From NCBI RefSeq assembly GCF_007994735.1, contig NZ_VOIL01000001.1, positions 2,108,001-2,172,000 on the forward strand: a DNA stretch of 64,000 nucleotides, given 5' to 3'. Each line of letters begins with the position of its first letter. Position 1 is the first letter of the stretch. This stretch comes from Nesterenkonia populi. Its GTDB lineage: Bacteria; Actinomycetota; Actinomycetes; Actinomycetales; Micrococcaceae. Positions 22,603 to 31,740 of this stretch are shown here, in pieces. The notes beneath the pieces were generated by a model. That model was given only the letters and a program-made list of their open reading frames with translations. It was not told the DNA's origin and made no database searches. Both the position numbers and the translations under genes were made by a program.

Positions 22603-23642
22603 ACCGGCACGTCAAGCGATTCATCCACGAAAACCTGGCGGACTGTAAGCCGTCCGCCTACGAGGGGAAGCACCCTGAAGCTGCCCGTGTACTTCTGAGC
22701 CGCGCAGCCAAACGCAACACTATCTTTCCCAAACCCCTCTATCGAAACCAGCACGTGCTGACGAAGGGGAACGAGGTCGTAGGCGGGTTCGACGTCATGC
22801 TCACCACACTCGTCAGTATGGAAGCCCTACATGCATCAGTCGACAGGATCCTTGCACGCCAATACTGGCTTTCGAGCAAACTGCCCCACGCCGAATGGCA
22901 AACCTCGAGCGATGTTTCCAGCGCTTCTGCTGAGGGCGCAGATTCGCCTTTGCTTGTTCGACCTGCATCCAGCAGAGCGGGGCTAGGAGTCACTCATAAC
23001 GTTGCCGGCGCAACCCCACTAGCACAGGCTCTCGACAAGGCCGAAAGCCGACGGAGCGGGGGCGAATACGCATCTGAAAAGGTTCTCATCGAGACCTTTC
23101 ACGAAGCCGTGGACCTCAGACTTTTCGTAGTTCACGAAAGTGTCGTAAGCGCTCTCGTACGACTCCCTCTTTTCTGGAGAGGCGACGGCCGCTCTACGCA
23201 TAGCGAACTGGCCCTTCAGGCAAACGCCTCACGAACGGCGACTCCCCTACTGCACCGCTTCAATAAGAGCCTTGAGGGGTGGTTCGAACGCTGGCCGGGT
23301 GTGGATTCGATCAGTGAGGAAGGCGAAATTTACTTCCTCTCGCCTCACGTCAATATCCGCCAGGCTGGGCTCACTGTCGATGTAACCGATATCGTGCACC
23401 CCTCCCACAAGGAGCTAGCAGTCGAAGCCAGTTGGGCCATTCCGGGGAGTCGAAGTGCTGCAGTCGACCTTCTCGTAGAAGATGTCTCAGAAAAGTCGTA
23501 CGCGCTCGTTCAAGACTTCGACGCCCAAGCCGAGCTCGTACCCCACCACTACCCTTGGATGGGTCGTGGTCGTTCAGTGGCGGACTCCATCATGAGAGCC
23601 GTCAGTGCTAAATCTCTCTATCACAGGCTCAGCAATGTCTGA
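22599..23642 (+). CDS. ATP-grasp family protein (ligase-like)
   Basis: 347 aa. The pattern agrees with ATP-grasp ligases of the cyanophycin-synthetase/glutathione-synthetase type: LLVRPASSRAGLGVT (glycine-rich ATP loop), VLIETFHEAVDLRLFVV (nucleotide-binding strands), ALVRLPLFWRGDGRSTHSEL and VDVTDIVHPSHKELAVEAS. It would form an amide or peptide-like bond from a carboxyl phosphate, for example attaching an amino acid to a sugar acid. The ATG overlaps the upstream stop (ATGA) and the next gene's ATG lies inside its end. No family name is certain. Confidence 0.65.
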   Translation: MNRHVKRFIHENLADCKPSAYEGKHPEAARVLLSRAAKRNTIFPKPLYRNQHVLTKGNEVVGGFDVMLTTLVSMEALHASVDRILARQYWLSSKLPHAEWQTSSDVSSASAEGADSPLLVRPASSRAGLGVTHNVAGATPLAQALDKAESRRSGGEYASEKVLIETFHEAVDLRLFVVHESVVSALVRLPLFWRGDGRSTHSELALQANASRTATPLLHRFNKSLEGWFERWPGVDSISEEGEIYFLSPHVNIRQAGLTVDVTDIVHPSHKELAVEASWAIPGSRSAAVDLLVEDVSEKSYALVQDFDAQAELVPHHYPWMGRGRSVADSIMRAVSAKSLYHRLSNV

Positions 23643-25263
23643 CGTCCCCAGCCGGTTCCTCACATACGCCAAAGACCTCGTCCGCCGCATGAAGAGACCG
23701 ACTGCTAGAAGCCTGTGGAGGGAGTATCGTCGTGAACCTTATACTCACGCTCAAATCCCCAACGTCTCCTTTGCTGGATACAACCGCGGAGACGATCCTC
23801 TCCCTCGACCCTCCGGTCCAGTCTTTGATGTTTCTTCCTTCGGGGCCGAACCGAACGATGGAGAGGACGCCAGCCATCCAGTTAATGATGCGATCAGAGC
23901 CGCCGAAGCTGCCGGCGGGGGCGTGGTTCACTTTCCAGAGGGACGATTCCGCTTCGATGCCCCGATCTGGGTACACGGATCGAATATCGTACTTAGAGGG
24001 TCAGGATCAGACAGGACTACCCTCTATTTCCACCAACCTCTCGAAGAGGCATACCGGGCGGCTCGCATGGGCGAGTGGTCCTGGACCGGTGGCCTGATCT
24101 GGTTCATCCCTAGGGAGCTAAAGGCCGCTCTGGAAGAATCAGACTGGCAGTGGGGAGCTAACGAAGGTTGGCTTAATGACGAACCTTTCTCCTTAATAAG
24201 AACGTTCGTTCCCCGAGGCAGCTTTCGACTGCCCGTTGCCGAGACCCACCGCCTTGAGGCTGGCGACCATGTGCTACTCACTGTCAACAACACAATCGAC
24301 AACAGCTTACTAGCGCATCTATGCGGCGACCTTCCAGTCACCAGTTACGACTTCGGCGAGCAAGCCTCCTCCCTTCATCGCCAAAAGAACTACCAGCAGT
24401 ACCGCTGGCCTGTACTGATAAAAGAGGTGCGAAAGCACGAAGTGCTTCTGGCTCAACCGACAAAAATCGACCTCCGGCCCGAATGGTCGCCACAATTAGC
24501 GCTCCTTGGCCCGCGCGTCGAACAGTCCGGATTAGAGCACCTAACGCTGCAGATGAGACAAGCGCCCCAACGAGAGCACAACAACGACCGGGGGTTCAAC
24601 GGGCCTCATTTTCAAGCGGCCGTTAACTGTTGGGCCAAGGACGTACACGTCGTCGACAGCGAGAACGGATTCGGCTTCACGTCGGCTAAGGGGGTAACCC
24701 TTAGTGACGTGAGAGTTTCAGGACAAGCACGCCATCACAGCTTCATCTGCCGAGAACAGACACACGATTGTCTGGTCCAACGATTTCTCGTGCCGCCCGC
24801 GACCACACAGCTAGCCAACGGAGCAAAAACGCACGGAATCAACGTCGAGGGGTACTCCTCGGGAAATGTATGGTCTGACGGCGTGATGGAAGGAACGTTC
24901 GATTCACACCGCCGAATCCCCTTCGAGAACGTGAGAACCCAGATCACATTGACGAATAAAGGTGTGCTAGGAGGCGCTCGCCGCGCAGGCCCCCACTGGG
25001 GAGCGAGGTTCGCCCACTGGAACATCAGTGTCAGCAATAAACGCGCATATGCCGTGCGACTGGAGAACCACGCACCCTATAGCGTGATAGTTGGAATAAG
25101 CGGGACTGACAACATTCACCCTAAACCCCCAGAATTTGCGGGACCTATTCACACGGTTGCCACGGACCTAAACTCCGCTGTTCGCCCCAGCAATCTGTAC
25201 GAAGCCCAGCTCACCCACAGACACCGTACGCAGACCGCCTTTCGCATCGAGGATGCCCCATGA
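23635..25263 (+). CDS. Right-handed beta-helix protein (pectate-lyase-3-like)
   Basis: 542 aa from ATG 23635, which overlaps the previous gene by 8 nt. The N-terminal fold signature FDVSSFGAEPNDGEDASHPV and AIRAAEAAGGGVVHFPEGRF is that of the pectate_lyase_3 / phage tailspike-type beta-helix family (PF12708). Many short repeated strands follow. No signal peptide is seen, which is odd for a polysaccharide lyase and suggests intracellular action or non-classical export. In this operon it may modify or epimerise the glycan rather than degrade foreign polymer. Catalytic residues cannot be assigned. Confidence 0.7.
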   Translation: MSDVPSRFLTYAKDLVRRMKRPTARSLWREYRREPYTHAQIPNVSFAGYNRGDDPLPRPSGPVFDVSSFGAEPNDGEDASHPVNDAIRAAEAAGGGVVHFPEGRFRFDAPIWVHGSNIVLRGSGSDRTTLYFHQPLEEAYRAARMGEWSWTGGLIWFIPRELKAALEESDWQWGANEGWLNDEPFSLIRTFVPRGSFRLPVAETHRLEAGDHVLLTVNNTIDNSLLAHLCGDLPVTSYDFGEQASSLHRQKNYQQYRWPVLIKEVRKHEVLLAQPTKIDLRPEWSPQLALLGPRVEQSGLEHLTLQMRQAPQREHNNDRGFNGPHFQAAVNCWAKDVHVVDSENGFGFTSAKGVTLSDVRVSGQARHHSFICREQTHDCLVQRFLVPPATTQLANGAKTHGINVEGYSSGNVWSDGVMEGTFDSHRRIPFENVRTQITLTNKGVLGGARRAGPHWGARFAHWNISVSNKRAYAVRLENHAPYSVIVGISGTDNIHPKPPEFAGPIHTVATDLNSAVRPSNLYEAQLTHRHRTQTAFRIEDAP

Positions 25264-26498
25264 ACCCCCTCTTCATCGGATACACACGCTTCAGCGTTCA
25301 TCAATACAACTCGGGAAGCTTCAACGCCACAAGCCGGAACCAGTTTTCTGAGGAGGACTACACAAACTGGCTTTATGCTGACGACCGGCTGGCTCCACGC
25401 ACCGAGATCTTTATCGACGAGAGCCTCCCCCAGCTCGCGGAATCCTCCGGCGAGTGCGAAATCGTGCATATCGTCACTATCTCCCCCTCTCTCCCGCAAA
25501 AGTACCGGGACGCACTAGAGCATGCACGTTCTCGGTACAAGTTCCTTCGGATCTACGAAACTAAGAAGCGAGCCGCCCCCAGTCACCCGAACCTCGGTCT
25601 TGTGAGGACCTTTCTGGCCAAGAGGAACATGCAGGGGAAGGTGTTCGGCATGTATCGGCTCGACGACGACGACGTCCTCCCCATTGACTTCTTCGCCAGA
25701 ATGACCCCCTATGTCGATCCCGGTCACGTAGGCTATAGGGTCTCCCTCCCGCAAGGAATCGCTGCAGTAAGGACCGGGAGCGGCTATGTCTTGCCGTGGA
25801 CTACTTACGAGGCCAAGAGCTCAGCCGGGTTCCTCTCAGTCCACAAGTTCTCGAAAGACGGGAAGAATATTCACGGTCTTGAAAACCAACGCCACATTCG
25901 TGGTCACCAAAACTCGGACCGTAATTTCCCAACCGTATTGGACGCACGCGAACCGGGGTTCTTCCGTGCACGCCATGCAAGCCAGGACAGCACACTTGAG
26001 TCGACAGGCGGGCCGTTCTATACACGCACCCTTAGCAGGGCCCTAGAGAAGTCGAGGGCCTCGTTGGACACTCTGGCTAAATACTATCCCCACGTTAAAA
26101 AGGCAACTTTCGACTCAATTAAAGATCTTCCCCAAAAACAAAACCTACTAGAGCAGAATCATACATGCTCCAGCGAGGAACCCATCTTGCACGATCTGGA
26201 CGGCGCGCATATCCTCAGTGGCCGCCTCTCGCGTCCGCTAGCGAAAGAAGAGACCCTAGCTCTCCGGGTGCGCACCTCTGGAGAGCCTTCCTCCGACTCC
26301 CACACGTGGAAAGAAGCCGGTTTTAACGCGGATCGAGCCACCGGAGAGTATATAAAACCTCTGCACATTGACCGAAGCTCAACCGAGGTCATCGCCGTCA
26401 TCGAACCACCTCACGGGGCGCAAGTTCACGCTTTCACCTTTGAAGGCAATACTGACGACCTACAACTGGAAGAGTTGCAGGTCGCACCCCTAACTTAA
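25260..26498 (+). CDS. Rhamnosyltransferase-like glycosyltransferase, copy 2
   Basis: Paralogue of the 21238-22602 product: MNPLFIGYTRFSVHQYNSGS at the N-terminus, RLDDDDVL at 133-140, RHASQDSTLES and a similar C-terminal module ending near EPPHGAQVHAFTFEGN. It lacks the basic 40-residue leader of copy 1. The start overlaps the upstream stop (ATGA). The two copies bracket the ATP-grasp and beta-helix genes, which suggests successive transfer of two similar sugars. It is the last rightward gene before convergent ATP-grasp and glycosyltransferase genes. Confidence 0.7.
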   Translation: MNPLFIGYTRFSVHQYNSGSFNATSRNQFSEEDYTNWLYADDRLAPRTEIFIDESLPQLAESSGECEIVHIVTISPSLPQKYRDALEHARSRYKFLRIYETKKRAAPSHPNLGLVRTFLAKRNMQGKVFGMYRLDDDDVLPIDFFARMTPYVDPGHVGYRVSLPQGIAAVRTGSGYVLPWTTYEAKSSAGFLSVHKFSKDGKNIHGLENQRHIRGHQNSDRNFPTVLDAREPGFFRARHASQDSTLESTGGPFYTRTLSRALEKSRASLDTLAKYYPHVKKATFDSIKDLPQKQNLLEQNHTCSSEEPILHDLDGAHILSGRLSRPLAKEETLALRVRTSGEPSSDSHTWKEAGFNADRATGEYIKPLHIDRSSTEVIAVIEPPHGAQVHAFTFEGNTDDLQLEELQVAPLT

Positions 26499-26514
26499 GA
26501 ATCCAGTACCGGAG

Positions 26515-27762
26515 TCAGCGGCACCACTCGTTGCAGGGACGGTGAGTCCGCTCCCAAGTGTCTGGGCTCGTGCCGTTCTGCGACGTGAGAACTCCGTCAT
26601 ACCACCAGGTGTACTTCTTCCTTCCGTAGAGCGACCCCAACGGCCGGCCTGCGGCAAGATCCTGCTGGAGACGCACCTCTGCGCGGATCCAAGCTCGCCC
26701 CATCTTCTCGTCATGCTCCCGCCGGTACCTCTGACGACCGCCTGGGGTGGGTGTCAGCTCGCCCAGGACGAGACCCCGAGGTGTCTGGTACAGGTCGACA
26801 CGAACAAACGGCATACCAGCGGCACGTGAGAGATGACGGGCGGTCTCTGAGATCTCTTCAAGGTTCTCCGGCGCAGAGATGTCAGGGTTATGGGTTCCCA
26901 TCTCCGCGACCTTACCCAGGTCATCGCCCTGGGGCCCCAGGTATCGCCGCGTAAATTCCTTCCGCGACATCGACCCCTGCTCGTCCGCCTGCATGAGCAG
27001 GATCTGCTGAGGCTCCCCATACATCGTGTACACCTTGATGTCCTCGGGTACCAAAGCTCCCGTTGTGCTTTCTAAGAACTCTTCTGCGAAATAGGGACCG
27101 TGCCACTCCGCGAAACGTTCGAGGATCTCCGGTGCGGGCTTCTGGCCCTCGAAGCGGAGAAGCCCGTCCAAGGTGGTCCACCCCGACGGGGAGCGTTCAA
27201 GCACAAAAACTCCATGGCCGCTGTGACCACCGTCGGATTTGAGAACGATTCTCTGCGCGGGGATGCTGCTCAGATCGATGTCTTCCGGATCTCCCCACAC
27301 CTGATGGATATTCGGGGTTGAGATCCCGTGGCTCTGGGCCAGGGCATAGTTGCGGAGCTTGTACGGCATCTGCCACATGGGAATGCCATCCAGAGTCTCT
27401 GCCTCGAATCGGAGGTCATAGAACTCCCGATACGCCGCCAGCAGGGTAAGGAACGATGGACCTTCGAGCCGCTTCTTGTCGCGCGTGTGAGCTGCCTCGG
27501 CCGCTCGAAGTTCCTCCGTACGTTCAGCGACCATCTCATTGAGCTGCGCGTGCAGGTGTCGCAGATTCTCATTCTTTTCACGGAACTTCTCCACCCGTCG
27601 GAGCGAGCGGGTCAGCCGCTGCTCCAGGCGCTGGCGCTCACTCTCGTTCCACCCGACCTTGCCCTGCAGCCGTCGAAGATCAGCCTCAAGACGGCTGATC
27701 TTCCTCTCACGCCAGGCAATTGGCGGAGCCTGCCGAGCGACTTTTGAAGCTACGCGCTTCAT
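26515..27762 (-). CDS. TupA-like ATP-grasp protein with coiled-coil N-terminus
   Basis: 415 aa. Residues 15-105 form a charged coiled coil. The rest resembles the TupA-like ATP-grasp family (PF14305): QRIVLKSDGGHSGHGVFVLE (ATP loop), FAEEFLES and VPEDIKVYTMYGEPQQILL, FVRVDLYQTPRGLVLGELT and TPGGRQRY. TupA-type proteins take part in teichuronopeptide and capsule-like polymer synthesis. The ATG overlaps the stop of the 973-aa glycosyltransferase upstream (4 nt), so the two are coupled. The acceptor is unknown. Confidence 0.75.
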   Translation of the reverse strand: MKRVASKVARQAPPIAWRERKISRLEADLRRLQGKVGWNESERQRLEQRLTRSLRRVEKFREKNENLRHLHAQLNEMVAERTEELRAAEAAHTRDKKRLEGPSFLTLLAAYREFYDLRFEAETLDGIPMWQMPYKLRNYALAQSHGISTPNIHQVWGDPEDIDLSSIPAQRIVLKSDGGHSGHGVFVLERSPSGWTTLDGLLRFEGQKPAPEILERFAEWHGPYFAEEFLESTTGALVPEDIKVYTMYGEPQQILLMQADEQGSMSRKEFTRRYLGPQGDDLGKVAEMGTHNPDISAPENLEEISETARHLSRAAGMPFVRVDLYQTPRGLVLGELTPTPGGRQRYRREHDEKMGRAWIRAEVRLQQDLAAGRPLGSLYGRKKYTWWYDGVLTSQNGTSPDTWERTHRPCNEWCR

Positions 27763-30680
27763 ATCGCTGCAGCTGCTTCCGGCTCACCGGTGGAGCCCCC
27801 GCTCCGAAGCCTGTCGATATAGGGCTCCGAAGACCTGTGCTGACGCAGAAAATCCAATCCTCGCTGCTGCCGTGCAGCGTAGGCATCAACGTCCTTCCAC
27901 AGTCCCTCGACTGTCCGCCGTGCCTCTCGGGGGGCGGCGTACACAGCCGCCTCTCCATACACAGGCTCGAACGAAGGATCAAGAATCACGGGAGTTCCCG
28001 CCTTCAGGGCTGCCACTACGCAGGGTTCCACCGATTCGGTCCAAGGCTGATCTGAATAGTGGACGAGGAAGTCGAGCCCTTCGATGTAGTCAAGCACTCC
28101 TTCCTCGCTCGGGTGCTCCACGAGCCACTGGTCAGGGATCCCGTCAGCTCCAACAACACCTCGCTGACGAAGCACCTCAGCGTCAGAGCGCAGGGCTACT
28201 CGCGGAGTGCCGCTCACGGGATAGGCCTGACTTCGAACCGATTTCAACGGCCAGTGCGTCTCGGTCTCCTCAACGGGCCGCCCGATCACTGGAGAACGTT
28301 CGGGGTCAGGCTGCCTCGGTTCGAGATCGGGTGCATAGGCGACGACCGAGGTCCAGTTCGTCTCCGACAGTTCCTGCGGAGGAAGCTGACTCGTGATGAA
28401 CTCACGCGCCACCGCTGTCTGGGGTGCCCAAACAGGCTTCAGCCCGAAGGTCTGCAGGCAGTTCTGGCTGACCTGATCGACCGAGTAATAGCGGCCATCG
28501 CCGCCAAGCTGGGCAGGGAGCTGGTTTGCGACGGACACGATCCGGTCCGCCTGTATCTTAGACTCAAGACCAGTGGCAAGCTGCATGACGGCAGGCCAAT
28601 GCAGGACCATCAGCGGAGTGGTGACAGCCCGATCCAGCGTCAGCCAGTCGAGCCTGCCTTCCAGGAAGAGCCGCTCGAGCTCGGGCACCATGCGGCGCTT
28701 GGAAGCATTCGGAGCCAGACCGTTCTGCAGAGCGAGGAAGCCGACTTTGAGCCCTGCGTCCAACGAGGCCTGGATCTCCTGCATAAGTCCCACGGTGTTG
28801 CCGCCAAGCATGCCGAACTCTGAAACGTAGATCACGTCGTAATGCGGCACATGTGATTTGTCGCGCTCGGGCAGGAAGGACGGAGGCGCCACGAACAGTC
28901 GCTTCTCCGGGTTCTTCGGCATGTAAGGCCTGGCGCCGGCACGGATATCCTGGTGCCAAGCGCCGTAGGCACGCTGGTAGATCTCGCGGTCGGGATGCCT
29001 GTATCCCAGTCCGAAGTCCGTGGAGGTCAGGTTGTCATCACCCAGAAGCGAGAAAGCCATGGGGATGGGGTCGTCCGAAATCAACTTGGTCTCGAAGACC
29101 AGCTCAAAGCGTCGTTTGTATTCGTTGTCCGCAGACTTACGAACTGCATCCCAGTAGCCCAACTTCTGCTTGACCACCTCGGTGCGGTACATGATGGACG
29201 CGAAACTCGGGTGAATCACCCGGTCGGGGCCCCACCGGACTTGGAACTTCAAGTCTTCATCCACACGAACCCACTGCACGATGTTCGCGTGCTTCTTCGG
29301 GTGCTTGATGAGGTCCTTCGCCTGACGAGCGATACGTTCAGGGTGATGCCAGTCGTCCTTGTCCGCGATGGTGACGAACTCTCCCCGAGCGATGTCGAAG
29401 GCGTCGTTGCGGACCGCGTAGGCACCCCGATTCTGCTCGCACAGCACCAGGCGAATCCGGCTGTCCTTCGCCGCCCAGGCTTCCAGCTGCTCGCGGTAAG
29501 GCGTCGGTGTGCCGTCGTCGTTCACCTGCGGAGATGCGTCGTCGATGATGATGATCTCGAGGTTCTGCCAGGACTGCCCGAGCAAAGAACGAATAGCTAC
29601 GTCAGTGGCCGGATTCGGCTCATAAATGGGCATGATGACCGTGACCAGGGGCAGGTCTTTGCCTTCCACCGGCTTCACATCGCAGGCAATCTCGTAGAAG
29701 GAGGGACTCTCGGGATTTTCGAACTGCAGAGGCGCCAGTCCGTACTTGGTGAACTCCCTGCCCAAACGCGCAGTCCACTCGGAGGCCTTGTCCTTGTCGC
29801 CGGTGACGTTCGGGTTGACCGTGTTCAGACTCAGGTACCGCTGCGAATATGCACGGTCATAGTCAGGCTCGTCATAGTCGAGAACTTCACCGGCTCTGGC
29901 GCATTCCCCGTTCCAAGTCAGCAGGTCCGAGTAGTAGGAACGGTCCACCCCCTCGGTGAAGGCACGCATCCCATAGAGGTCCTCCGCGAATGAGTACATC
30001 GAGAGGCATGTAAAGAGATCCCTGTTATCGAGGCGCTGGCTGTAGAGCACCCGAGCCAAAGAGAAATACGCCGGAAGCCACAGCAGATCCTGCATCTCGG
30101 AGCGAGCTCCCAGGTCATGGGAGCGAAAACGGAGGGACTCGATCTCCCGGGTCAGCGCTCGATAGTCGAACCTCCCCGAAGTCGCGGAGAGCGCAAGAAC
30201 GTCTCGAGCCCCAGTGAGACGAGTTTCTCGTGCCAAGTTGGCGAACCATTGAAGGCGACCACCGCGTCGCAGCTGGTTGGCCCAGTGAACGAGTGTGGGG
30301 TCGTTTCCGGAGACCAGACCCGCAGAGGCGGACTGCACCACGGGGGCCGGCAGATCGAAAGCATTGCCGAAGAGCCGACGTCGCGCGTTCTCGTTGCCAT
30401 AGATGACAACACCGAGAAGCCCCACAACGAGTGCCACCAAGCAGGCCAGGGCCAAAGCCCAGATCTGCAGCAGAGCAGCGACAACCGCTGCCAGGGCGAA
30501 GACTGCCGCCGTGATCAGTGCGGCCTGATGGACGCGGCTCATCCCACGAACTCCCCGCTTGACCTTTCCAAGTGTGCTCAAGGTGCTGACTGTCCTCCGG
30601 CTAGGCTTGTCCGGACGCGGTCGGCTGTCCGGCGCTGGCCAGTCTAAGCGGTTTGCAACGTCGCCATGAGAGACACGCAC
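27759..30680 (-). CDS. Large membrane-anchored glycosyltransferase, GT2 plus GT4-like domain
   Basis: Up to 973 aa. Two N-terminal membrane helices (about 52-95) anchor it. A GT-A family 2 domain begins near 343 (LVTVIMPIYEPNPATDVAIR), with IIIIDDASP and FVTIADKDDWHHPERIA, the DxD region. The C-terminal 350 residues look GT-B-like (VIYVSEFGMLGGNTVGLMQE; SVEPCVVAALKAGTPVILD). Two transferase domains in one chain suggest a bifunctional polymerase or alternating-linkage enzyme. The start is uncertain: the frame opens at 30680, but the conserved part may begin nearer 30590 or at MSRVHQAALI. It is divergent from the ABC exporter genes. Confidence 0.75.
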   Translation of the reverse strand: MRVSHGDVANRLDWPAPDSRPRPDKPSRRTVSTLSTLGKVKRGVRGMSRVHQAALITAAVFALAAVVAALLQIWALALACLVALVVGLLGVVIYGNENARRRLFGNAFDLPAPVVQSASAGLVSGNDPTLVHWANQLRRGGRLQWFANLARETRLTGARDVLALSATSGRFDYRALTREIESLRFRSHDLGARSEMQDLLWLPAYFSLARVLYSQRLDNRDLFTCLSMYSFAEDLYGMRAFTEGVDRSYYSDLLTWNGECARAGEVLDYDEPDYDRAYSQRYLSLNTVNPNVTGDKDKASEWTARLGREFTKYGLAPLQFENPESPSFYEIACDVKPVEGKDLPLVTVIMPIYEPNPATDVAIRSLLGQSWQNLEIIIIDDASPQVNDDGTPTPYREQLEAWAAKDSRIRLVLCEQNRGAYAVRNDAFDIARGEFVTIADKDDWHHPERIARQAKDLIKHPKKHANIVQWVRVDEDLKFQVRWGPDRVIHPSFASIMYRTEVVKQKLGYWDAVRKSADNEYKRRFELVFETKLISDDPIPMAFSLLGDDNLTSTDFGLGYRHPDREIYQRAYGAWHQDIRAGARPYMPKNPEKRLFVAPPSFLPERDKSHVPHYDVIYVSEFGMLGGNTVGLMQEIQASLDAGLKVGFLALQNGLAPNASKRRMVPELERLFLEGRLDWLTLDRAVTTPLMVLHWPAVMQLATGLESKIQADRIVSVANQLPAQLGGDGRYYSVDQVSQNCLQTFGLKPVWAPQTAVAREFITSQLPPQELSETNWTSVVAYAPDLEPRQPDPERSPVIGRPVEETETHWPLKSVRSQAYPVSGTPRVALRSDAEVLRQRGVVGADGIPDQWLVEHPSEEGVLDYIEGLDFLVHYSDQPWTESVEPCVVAALKAGTPVILDPSFEPVYGEAAVYAAPREARRTVEGLWKDVDAYAARQQRGLDFLRQHRSSEPYIDRLRSGGSTGEPEAAAAI

Positions 30681-30806
30681 CCGTGATCAGGCCCCAGGGG
30701 TTCTATATTGCCCGCTGATAGAATGAGGTGCGCTCTGCCGGGCGCGCACGCCCGAACGGCGAGCCGCCGCAGGGCATGAGGCAGCAGGAGAGGACGACCA
30801 GCACTT

Positions 30807-31733
30807 ATGGCAGCTGTGACAGCTGAGGCGCCGTACACGCTCGGCGCCAAGCGAGTCGTAGAGATGGACGGCCGCAGGCTCTCCCGCGTCGGTGCCCGCC
30901 CCACCCTCCTGCAGTACATGAAGGACCTCTGGCGATTCCGCCACTTCCTCATCTACGACTCCCGAGCCCGCACGTCTTCGCAGAACAACATGGACTCGCT
31001 CGGCCGCGTCTGGATGATCATCAACCCCCTCCTGCAGGCCGCCGTCTACTTCTTCATCTTCGGCTACATCCTCGAGACCCACCGCGACGTGGTGAACTTC
31101 CTCGGATACCTCATCATCGGAGTGCTGACCTTCCGGTTCATCACCGGAGCAGTCACCAGCGGCTCCACCTCCATCGCCGGCAATCAGAGCGTCGTCCAAT
31201 CGTTCAACTTCCCGCGAGCCTGCCTGCCCATCTCCACCGTCATCCGTGAGCTCTTCGCCACCGTGCCCATCTTCGTGGTCATGGCACTCATCGTCTACTT
31301 CATGGGCGACTACCAAGTCGGTGACATGGAACGAGCCGAGATCACCCTCGGATGGGACTGGCTCATCTTCTTCCCCGTGATTTTCCTCGCCCTCTTGGTC
31401 ATGACCGGGCTGGGCCTGATGCTGGCTCGCCTGGTGGCCAAGTACAACGACGTCAAACACCTCATCCAGGTGGCCACGCGCCTCTGGTTCTACGCCTCCG
31501 CGGTGATCTTCAGCGTGGAACGCTTCTCGGACCTGGGCCACGACTGGATCATCACCGTGATGCACTTCAACCCCGCGTTCTGCATCCTCGACATCATCCG
31601 TGACGCCTGGCTCTACGACGGCATCGGCGAACCCTTCCGCTGGGCCGTGCTCATCGGCTGGGCCATCGGCGCGATGGTCATCGGCATGATCGTCTTCTGG
31701 CGCGGCGAAGAGACCTACGGACGGGAGCGCTGA
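30807..31733 (+). CDS. Polysaccharide/teichoic-acid ABC exporter permease (Wzm/TagG type)
   Basis: ABC-2 type permease of 308 aa with six membrane helices. The amphipathic N-terminal region RHFLIYDSRARTSSQNNMDSL precedes GRVWMIINPLLQAAVYFFIF, typical of the Wzm/TagG group. With the ATPase that starts 7 nt after its stop it forms a glycan-flipping transporter in the cytoplasmic membrane. A TAGAAT -10-like element at about 30718 lies in the divergent gap to the large glycosyltransferase. Substrate is inferred to be the polymer made by this cluster. Confidence 0.88.
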   Translation: MAAVTAEAPYTLGAKRVVEMDGRRLSRVGARPTLLQYMKDLWRFRHFLIYDSRARTSSQNNMDSLGRVWMIINPLLQAAVYFFIFGYILETHRDVVNFLGYLIIGVLTFRFITGAVTSGSTSIAGNQSVVQSFNFPRACLPISTVIRELFATVPIFVVMALIVYFMGDYQVGDMERAEITLGWDWLIFFPVIFLALLVMTGLGLMLARLVAKYNDVKHLIQVATRLWFYASAVIFSVERFSDLGHDWIITVMHFNPAFCILDIIRDAWLYDGIGEPFRWAVLIGWAIGAMVIGMIVFWRGEETYGRER

Positions 31734-31740
31734 AACCCCC

